Assembly: GCA_947625005.1 (NCBI GenBank)
Contig: CANQNA010000010.1
Span: 1-18,620 of the forward strand
DNA: 18,620 nt
Source of the DNA: an uncultured Bacilli bacterium
GTDB taxonomy: Bacteria; Bacillota_I; Bacilli_A; RF39; UBA660
Direction: 5' to 3'
Under the pieces are notes generated by a model that was not told the origin of the DNA, ran no database searches, and worked only from the letters and a program-made list of their open reading frames with translations. Numbering within the stretch: the stretch's first letter is position 1; each line of letters begins with the position of its first letter. Below, in pieces: positions 13,691 to 18,620 of this stretch. The translations under genes and the position numbers were made by a program.

Positions 13691-14371
13691 TTTCATTACT
13701 GCTTTTAATTTATTTATTACTTTTTTTTCTATTCGAGAAATATAAGATTGACTAATTCCTAACATTTCTGCAACTTCTTTTTGAGTATATTCTTCAGTAT
13801 TATTTAAACCATAACGTAAGGTCATTATTTGTTTTTCTCGTTCATTTAAAATATTTAATTCTTTTTCTAAAGATGCTTTATCTATTTTATGTTCAAATTC
13901 CTTATAAACTATATCTTCTTCTGTTCCTAAAATATCCTCTAAATGCAATTCATTACCTTCAGCATCATAATTTAAAGCATCTTCAAAACTAATTTCTGTA
14001 CGTCTTTTTTTATTTTTTCTTAAAAACATTAATATTTCATTACTAATACAACGACTAGCATAAGTGGCAAGTTTAATGTTTTTATCTATTTTGTAAGTAT
14101 TGATCCCTTTAATTAGTCCAATTGAACCAATACTTACTAAATCCTCAATATCAGTTCCTGTATTTTCATATTTTTTAGCCAGAAAAACTACTAAGCGTAA
14201 ATTATGTTCAATAAGTTTATTACGAGCTTCTTGATCTCCTTTTTTGGCTAAAATCAAATATTTTAGTTCATCTTCTTGAGATAAAGGTGGAGGTAAAATA
14301 TCGGTACTTCCGACAAAGAAAACGTCTTTGTTAAAATGCAAAAACATTAATAATTTTTTAATAAATTTCAT
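13685..14371 (-). CDS. sigE: RNA polymerase sporulation sigma factor sigma-E precursor
   Basis: SigmaE drives early mother-cell transcription in sporulation. The 228-residue protein starts with a hydrophobic/basic pro-sequence (residues 1-25) that precedes LPPPLS, as in pro-sigmaE, where SpoIIGA removes the N-terminus. Region 2 follows (AKKGDQEARNKLIEHNLRLV, DLVSIGSIGLIKG, ATYASRCISNEILMFLR), then regions 3-4 with LNEREKQIMTLRYGL and the helix-turn-helix QKEVAEMLGISQSYISRIEK. The ATG overlaps the TGA of spoIIGA (ATGA), after AAAGGAT. The intact pro-sequence next to its protease argues for a working sigmaE pathway. The sigG gene that follows sigE in Bacillus is not here. Confidence 0.96.
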   Translation of the reverse strand: MKFIKKLLMFLHFNKDVFFVGSTDILPPPLSQEDELKYLILAKKGDQEARNKLIEHNLRLVVFLAKKYENTGTDIEDLVSIGSIGLIKGINTYKIDKNIKLATYASRCISNEILMFLRKNKKRRTEISFEDALNYDAEGNELHLEDILGTEEDIVYKEFEHKIDKASLEKELNILNEREKQIMTLRYGLNNTEEYTQKEVAEMLGISQSYISRIEKKVINKLKAVMKV

Positions 14372-15144
14372 AAAAGAATCCTTTCATTTAAAATACAATT
14401 TGTTCCTGGAATATTAAACTTCTGTTCACTTAATCCTATTAATACATTTTTAATTACTCTGCCTTCAATAATAATATAATCAGGTTTTAGGCATTTAAGA
14501 ACACTATGATTATTTAAAGAATTATAAGGAACATAAAGAAAAGAATAATTTCCTTTTGGTATTTTATTCTTTTCCACTAAAATTACTGGTTTTTTAGTAA
14601 TAGGACAAATAAGTTTATTTCCAGTATCTAAAAAAGCGGTTAAGGTTATTGTGTTTCCATTTAATAATATGTCGACTTGATAATATTTAGAATAGTTTGT
14701 TTTTAATTTATGAAGAATTTTAATATGTAATATTAGTAAGATTGGAGTTAGAATTAAGATTATAAACAAATTTAAACTATAATCTGTAGAAACAAAGAAT
14801 AATCCACTGTTTTTGTAGCCTACTTGATCGCTGATAAGATAAATAGTCCCTCCTAATATAATACTTAATAAATATAAATAAGTTAGATTATCTTTGAATG
14901 TTGGAAAATCTGTTTTTCCAAAAGTGATTAATATCATAAAAATACTAATTATTACTTTTAAGATAAATAAAATAAAAGAATTAAGAGAGAAAAATAAAAG
15001 AACAACACTTAAACTACCAAATAAGGCACCAAGAAAAATTCTTAAAATCTTTTTTCTTCTTTTTAATAAAATATTGAGGGCAAGTAGTAAATTAAAATCA
15101 AACATAAAATTAATAAATATTACTAAGTCAATATATATTGTCAT
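14368..15144 (-). CDS. spoIIGA: Sporulation sigma-E processing aspartic peptidase SpoIIGA
   Basis: SpoIIGA is the membrane protease that matures pro-sigmaE after a forespore signal (SpoIIR). The 258-residue protein has about five N-terminal membrane spans (residues 5-145) and a cytoplasmic aspartic-protease domain with Asp173-Thr-Gly-Asn in TAFLDTGNKL and the family's PITKKPVILVE just after. It is shorter than the Bacillus protein (309). A GTG at 15153 would extend it by three codons but lies in the ribosome site AAGGTGGG, so ATG 15144 is chosen. Its stop overlaps sigE, so substrate and protease are translationally coupled. Confidence 0.94.
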   Translation of the reverse strand: MTIYIDLVIFINFMFDFNLLLALNILLKRRKKILRIFLGALFGSLSVVLLFFSLNSFILFILKVIISIFMILITFGKTDFPTFKDNLTYLYLLSIILGGTIYLISDQVGYKNSGLFFVSTDYSLNLFIILILTPILLILHIKILHKLKTNYSKYYQVDILLNGNTITLTAFLDTGNKLICPITKKPVILVEKNKIPKGNYSFLYVPYNSLNNHSVLKCLKPDYIIIEGRVIKNVLIGLSEQKFNIPGTNCILNERILL

Positions 15145-15187
15145 ATAACCCACCTTAATAAGGTTACAACAAAAATTCTAAAAAAAA

Positions 15188-15194
15188 TGTCAAA
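15188..15194 (-). promoter_or_regulatory. Candidate spoIIG -35 and 0A-box-like site
   Basis: The minus strand has TTTGACA, which contains a perfect -35 hexamer TTGACA. On the plus strand it reads TGTCAAA, one mismatch from the Spo0A box TGTCGAA. No good -10 lies 17 bases downstream; the best is TGTAAC at 19 bases (extended by TGT). In Bacillus the spoIIG promoter is activated by Spo0A and has a longer than normal spacer, so a poorly spaced -10 is not disqualifying. One match is weak evidence. Confidence 0.35.
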
Positions 15195-15199
15195 TAAAG

Positions 15200-15223
15200 A
15201 AAAAAGACACTCATTTGTGTCTT
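15200..15223 (-). terminator. Rho-independent terminator overlapping the ftsZ stop
   Basis: The minus strand reads AAGACAC (15217-15223), a six-base loop, GTGTCTT (15204-15210), then further T residues. The stop codon TAA (15222-15224) overlaps the 5' arm. Confidence 0.8.
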
Positions 15224-16286
15224 AAAAATCATCTCTATCTCTTAAAAATGGAGGTATATCAAAATCACTTTCATCTGTTACTGATTTACTACTTCTAGTT
15301 TGACTAGTGGAATAATCATTATATTCCATAGTTGGATTTTCTTCATCAAATCCTGTAGCAATAACAGTTACGATTACTTCATCATTTAAATTTTCATTAA
15401 TAACAGCACCAAAGATTATATTTATATCTGTATTAGCACTGGCTCTTACGACTTCAGCAGCATCTTCTGCTTCAAATAAGGTTAAAGAATTTCCTCCAGT
15501 AACATTAATTATTGCATCAGTTGCTCCAGTAATACTAGTTTCTAGTAAAGCACTCGAAACCGCTTGTTTCGCAGCTTCAATTGCTCTGTTCTCTCCTACT
15601 CCTAAACCAATACCAATTAAAGCATTTCCTCGTTTTTCCATAACAGCTTTAACATCAGCAAAGTCAAGGTTAACTAAACCGGATACAGCAATTAAATCAC
15701 TAATTGATTGAACTCCTCTATGTAATACATTGTCAACTTCTTTGAATGCTTCTAACATTGGAGTTGATTTATCTATAATATCTCTTAGTCTATCATTAGG
15801 AATAACAATTAAAGTATCAACATGTTGTTTTAATTCATCTAATCCTAAAACTGCTTGTTCCATTCTTCTTTTTCCTTCAAAACGGAATGGCTTTGTTACA
15901 ATACCTACAGTTAAGGCTCCTAAGTCTTGAGCAATTTCAGCGATTACTGGTGCAGCTCCTGTTCCAGTTCCGCCACCCATTCCACAAGTTACAAAAACCA
16001 TATCAGCGCCTTTAAGAGCTTCTGCAATTTCATCTTTACTTTCTAAAGCTGCTTCTCTACCAATTTCAGGATTCGCTCCAGCACCTAAACCATTTGTAAT
16101 TGATTGTCCTATTTGTAGTTTTATTTCAGCTTTAGATGAATTTAAAACTTGTAAATCAGTATTTGCAACAATGAATTCAACACCTTTTACACCTGATTCA
16201 ATCATTCGGTTAACGGCATTATTACCTCCACCACCTACTCCAATTACTTTTATTTTTGCTATTGCATCCATTTGTAGACCATTCAT
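15222..16286 (-). CDS. ftsZ: Cell-division GTPase FtsZ
   Basis: FtsZ polymerises into the division ring. The 354-residue protein has the nucleotide-binding core ([14 protein letters not shown] at 15-28; [10 protein letters not shown] at 104-113), the T7 synergy loop [11 protein letters not shown] near 210 that completes the neighbouring subunit's active site, a short linker of about 20 residues and the conserved C-terminal peptide [12 protein letters not shown] that binds FtsA and SepF. Both partners are encoded nearby. AAGGAGG lies seven bases before the ATG. It follows ftsA by 12 bases and ends in a terminator. Confidence 0.99.
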   Translation of the reverse strand: MNGLQMDAIAKIKVIGVGGGGNNAVNRMIESGVKGVEFIVANTDLQVLNSSKAEIKLQIGQSITNGLGAGANPEIGREAALESKDEIAEALKGADMVFVTCGMGGGTGTGAAPVIAEIAQDLGALTVGIVTKPFRFEGKRRMEQAVLGLDELKQHVDTLIVIPNDRLRDIIDKSTPMLEAFKEVDNVLHRGVQSISDLIAVSGLVNLDFADVKAVMEKRGNALIGIGLGVGENRAIEAAKQAVSSALLETSITGATDAIINVTGGNSLTLFEAEDAAEVVRASANTDINIIFGAVINENLNDEVIVTVIATGFDEENPTMEYNDYSTSQTRSSKSVTDESDFDIPPFLRDRDDF

Positions 16287-16298
16287 ATAATATCCTCC

Positions 16299-17540
16299 TT
16301 AATTATCGAAAAAGTAACCAAAAACCTTACCTATTATTGAATCATTCGAAATATTAACTTTTGTTCCACTGCTTCCTATTATATCAGTTTCTTCTTCATT
16401 AAATATCGAATATTCTCTATCTCTAAGATTTAATTTTTCATTAAAATATTTAATCATTCCTATAGCAGTACTATAAGAATTATTACGAATCCCTATAATT
16501 TTTAGTTCATCTACACTGGCTTTTTCATTAAAAATATTTTCAATTTCTAGGTTAAAGTCTTTAAACTCAGACAATCCACCTGTGAATATTATATAACTTA
16601 TTTCTTTTTTTGTTAAGTAGTTTATTTCTTTTTTTACCAAATTTAAAATTTCTGTTAATCTACTTGAACAGATTTCAGACAGTTCAAATTGATTTATTTC
16701 AATCTTTTCTCCTAATTTATTTATAATATTTTCGGTTTCTTTAGGATTGGCTTTTTGTTTAGTCGCTAAAGCTAAATTTTCTTTTAGCATAATAGAATCT
16801 TCTTGTTTTACCTTATAAATAAAGGAAATATCATTATCTATATTAGTTCCTCCAGCATCAATAATTTTCTCTTTAAATAAAATTCCTTTAGTAAAGGCAC
16901 TAATAGTTGTCTTATCTTTTCCTAAATTAACAATAATTCCTGTAGAAGAATCTGTTAATTTATTTTTTACTGTATAATAATCTCCTAAAGAACCTAACAT
17001 TATGTCAATAACCTTTACGTTGCACTTTTCAATGCATTTTACGACAGAGTAGACATTTTTCTTAGGAGTAGTAAGTATTAAAGACTTCACACTTAAATGT
17101 TTCCCTTGCATTCCTCTTGGATCATTTGTAGTCGTTTTATCAACTTTATAAGTAATAGGTATTACATTGATTAATTCAAGATTATCGGGAATCTTATTAT
17201 AACAACTTGTTTGCAAAATTCTTATAATATCATTACCAGTTATTATACTATCTTCTCCTGTAATAGTATTTGTCCCTTCTCCTTTAATAATTTCTAAATT
17301 AATGCTAGGAATATTAGCAATTACTTTATTTATTTTAATTCCTAAATGTTCTTCGGCCTTTTTAAAAACTTTTTTTAAAGAAAATACAGTATCTTCCGCA
17401 TTCATAATTAAGCCATTTTTAATCCCTCTCGCTGGTTCACTGACTGCACAAAGAACTTTAGGTTTATTATTAATTATTTCAGCAACAACTAATTTAATAT
17501 GACTACTTCCTAAATCTATACTTCCTAAGATTCTTCTCAT
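16299..17540 (-). CDS. ftsA: Cell-division actin-like protein FtsA
   Basis: FtsA tethers FtsZ filaments to the membrane. The 413-residue protein has the actin-family phosphate loop GSIDLGSSHIKLVVAEI at the N-terminus, a SHS2/1C region with RILQTSCYNKIPDNLELINV, the second phosphate-loop region TGIIVNLGKDKTTISAF and IIFTGGLSEFKDF, and an amphipathic C-terminal helix (IIGKVFGYFFDN) for membrane attachment. The open frame extends to 17591 at a TTG, but the ATG at 17540 gives the correct FtsA start, and the upstream part overlaps the promoter and the sortase stop. The ribosome site is AAAGGGTG. Confidence 0.97.
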   Translation of the reverse strand: MRRILGSIDLGSSHIKLVVAEIINNKPKVLCAVSEPARGIKNGLIMNAEDTVFSLKKVFKKAEEHLGIKINKVIANIPSINLEIIKGEGTNTITGEDSIITGNDIIRILQTSCYNKIPDNLELINVIPITYKVDKTTTNDPRGMQGKHLSVKSLILTTPKKNVYSVVKCIEKCNVKVIDIMLGSLGDYYTVKNKLTDSSTGIIVNLGKDKTTISAFTKGILFKEKIIDAGGTNIDNDISFIYKVKQEDSIMLKENLALATKQKANPKETENIINKLGEKIEINQFELSEICSSRLTEILNLVKKEINYLTKKEISYIIFTGGLSEFKDFNLEIENIFNEKASVDELKIIGIRNNSYSTAIGMIKYFNEKLNLRDREYSIFNEEETDIIGSSGTKVNISNDSIIGKVFGYFFDN

Positions 17541-17562
17541 GTTAACACCCTTTACTAAAGTC

Positions 17563-17591
17563 ATTATACTATAAACACTAATTTTACTCAA
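17563..17591 (-). promoter_or_regulatory. SigmaA-type promoter for ftsA-ftsZ
   Basis: The minus strand has TTGAGT (17586-17591), a 17-base spacer and perfect TATAAT (17563-17568), 23 bases before the ftsA ATG. The -35 overlaps the TGA stop of the sortase gene. Confidence 0.7.
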
Positions 17592-18199
17592 ATATTTTTT
17601 ATATTTGTATCTTTAAGTTCTGAGGTTATTACTAATTGCTTATCTTTATTAACTTCACTACAAGTTGTTAATACCAAAGTTTGTTTTTTAGGAGATTTAT
17701 TTAAAGTTAAGTTGCCATTTTTATTTGTTTCATAAATATCTGTTATTTTATAAATATATTTAACATTATTATAATAAATATATATGTCATTATTTAAACT
17801 AAGTTTATCTAAATCCTTAAAATAAGCGTTTTTCCCTCTTCCAGAATGACTTGCAATAATTAACACACTATTTTCTTTATCAGGAAATTCAGAATTTTCT
17901 AAAACTTGAATATTTTTCTTAATTGTATTAAGGGGATCATTAATATTAAGAAATCCTCTTTTAAAATTTATCTCTGGAATTTCTAAAACTCCAATATAGT
18001 TGATTTTAGTTTTGTTCTTTTTCTTTATTATAGAAGAATAATCATTATTAAAATTAGTTTCAATATATATTTCTGCTAACTTGTCCAATTTTTTATTTTC
18101 ATAATATCCTAATAAATAATAGAGGAGCAAAAATATCAAACTGATTATTATTAGAAGAAATCCTATAAAGAATAATATTTTATTGTTTCTTTTTTTCAT
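17588..18199 (-). CDS. Sortase-family transpeptidase with an unusual active site
   Basis: Sortases anchor LPXTG-type proteins to the wall or polymerise pilins. The 203-residue protein has one N-terminal membrane span (about 8-30) and a catalytic domain with INYIGVLEIPEINFKRGFL, His118 in LIIASHSGRGKNAYF and Cys180 in LVLTTCSEV. The catalytic Arg is expected just before the last strand (Arg-hydrophobic-Val). Here the stretch is KDKQLVIT, so that place holds Gln188, with Lys187 and Lys185 near. The start overlaps the end of the surface-protein gene by 20 bases, implying a dedicated pair. Class is uncertain. ftsA starts right after it from its own promoter. Confidence 0.88.
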   Translation of the reverse strand: MKKRNNKILFFIGFLLIIISLIFLLLYYLLGYYENKKLDKLAEIYIETNFNNDYSSIIKKKNKTKINYIGVLEIPEINFKRGFLNINDPLNTIKKNIQVLENSEFPDKENSVLIIASHSGRGKNAYFKDLDKLSLNNDIYIYYNNVKYIYKITDIYETNKNGNLTLNKSPKKQTLVLTTCSEVNKDKQLVITSELKDTNIKNI

Positions 18200-18620
18200 A
18201 AATTATTAATCCTAATCCACTAGTAATACCAATAAGACTTAGCATATTTACTATTTTATAATCTGAAACACCTGTGATTGGAATTTTTTCATTAATCAAT
18301 TGAAAGTCCATTTCTATACCATTTTCTGTCACTTTAAAATGGTGTTCTTTTTCATCTAATATTAAACCTTCAAGAGTAGAAATTTCTTTATAAAAATAAT
18401 TTCCATATTCCAACTCTACTTCAATATTACCAAAATCGTCTGTTGTATATTTTCCTATTTCATTACCATGTTCATCGTATATTCCAATCACCACTCCTGA
18501 TAAAGCTTTATTATCATTATTTGTTTTATGAATTTTAACTAAAGATTTTATTTTTTTATTAACAAGATTATATTCTAAGATTTCTCCATCTTTTTTTACT
18601 TCAAAATTAAATTGTTCTTT
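18180..18620 (-). CDS. C-terminal end of a SpaA/Cna-B-like surface protein with a sorting signal
   Basis: The frame is open through the window edge, so the N-terminal part is missing; 146 residues are visible. It holds the end of one repeat and one full prealbumin-like module: SLVKIHKTNNDNKALSGVVI at the start, a GNYFYKEISTLEGLILDE strand region, and FKV near the end. In such modules the Lys of KIHK and the Glu of YKE type positions can form an isopeptide crosslink; that is inference here. The C-terminus has IPITG, a variant LPXTG motif, then a hydrophobic span (about 18 residues) and the tail KKKQ. An internal ATG at 18494 is not a real start, because the module begins upstream. The adjacent overlapping sortase is the likely processing enzyme. 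Confidence 0.88.
   Translation of the reverse strand, partial: KEQFNFEVKKDGEILEYNLVNKKIKSLVKIHKTNNDNKALSGVVIGIYDEHGNEIGKYTTDDFGNIEVELEYGNYFYKEISTLEGLILDEKEHHFKVTENGIEMDFQLINEKIPITGVSDYKIVNMLSLIGITSGLGLIIYEKKKQ

Noticed and set aside
14894..15148. Plus-strand open frame opposite spoIIGA
   Set aside because: Shadow of the membrane-span codons of spoIIGA; no start signals and no family.
15730..15930. Plus-strand open frame opposite ftsZ
   Set aside because: Lies within the conserved GTPase coding region; no independent support.
17302..17502. Plus-strand open frame opposite ftsA
   Set aside because: Antisense to the conserved FtsA N-terminal region; no independent support.
1..18620. tRNA, rRNA, CRISPR, insertion sequences, or UGA-as-tryptophan code
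   Set aside because: Genes abut so closely that no room remains for RNA genes or arrays; no transposase or direct repeats were seen; tryptophans are TGG and TGA ends spoIIGA and the sortase gene.

Overview
The window is 18.6 kb of very AT-rich, gene-dense chromosome. Every convincing gene lies on the minus strand, so transcription runs from high to low coordinates. The gene set (pro-sigmaE, SpoIIGA, SpoIVB, SepF, DivIVA, DnaD, DacF-type carboxypeptidase) points to a low-GC Gram-positive of the Bacilli that sporulates or descends from sporulators. Tryptophan is TGG and TGA works as a stop, so the mycoplasma code is not in use. My guess is an uncultured, genome-reduced gut-type Bacilli near Erysipelotrichales/RF39; that placement is inference.

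In transcription order: (1) 18620-17588, the end of a SpaA/Cna-B-like surface protein with an IPITG sorting signal, overlapping its probable sortase. (2) 17540-15222, ftsA-ftsZ with their own promoter and a terminator. (3) 15144-12272, spoIIGA-sigE, a deoxyribosyltransferase-fold-like protein, sepF and divIVA. (4) 12194-9895, an accessory peptide-export locus: a C39-peptidase ABC transporter followed by two small double-glycine precursors, one of them (10044-10184) very short and easily missed. (5) 9845-7456, a frameshifted CCA-adding enzyme gene, dnaD, nth and a possible 31-residue membrane peptide. (6) 7391-4252, a D,D-carboxypeptidase, then nusB-xseA-xseB. (7) 4197-3223, spoIVB. (8) 3068-1, mraY, an unknown membrane-anchored coiled-coil protein, and an ftsW/spoVE-type flippase-polymerase cut by the window edge.

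Much of the window reads as a compressed version of Bacillus synteny: ftsA-ftsZ-spoIIGA-sigE-sepF-divIVA; cca-dnaD-nth; nusB-xseA-xseB-spoIVB; and mraY-X-ftsW with the unknown gene where murD usually sits. Most genes serve septum formation, lipid II supply and the sporulation-specific cell fates built on it.

The most novel element is the locus at 9895-12194. The two precursors have 15-residue leaders in the same GG register and mature regions with GxxxG motifs, which fits a class IIb two-peptide bacteriocin. No immunity gene is visible. It sits between two terminators at a junction of two synteny blocks.

Two design habits recur. Intrinsic terminators are embedded in the stop codons of genes. 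Extended -10 promoters (TGnTATAAT-like) lie 4-6 bases from the Shine-Dalgarno, predicting mRNAs with leaders of about 10-15 bases. There is no intergenic stretch over 300 bases and I saw no tRNA, rRNA, CRISPR or insertion sequence.
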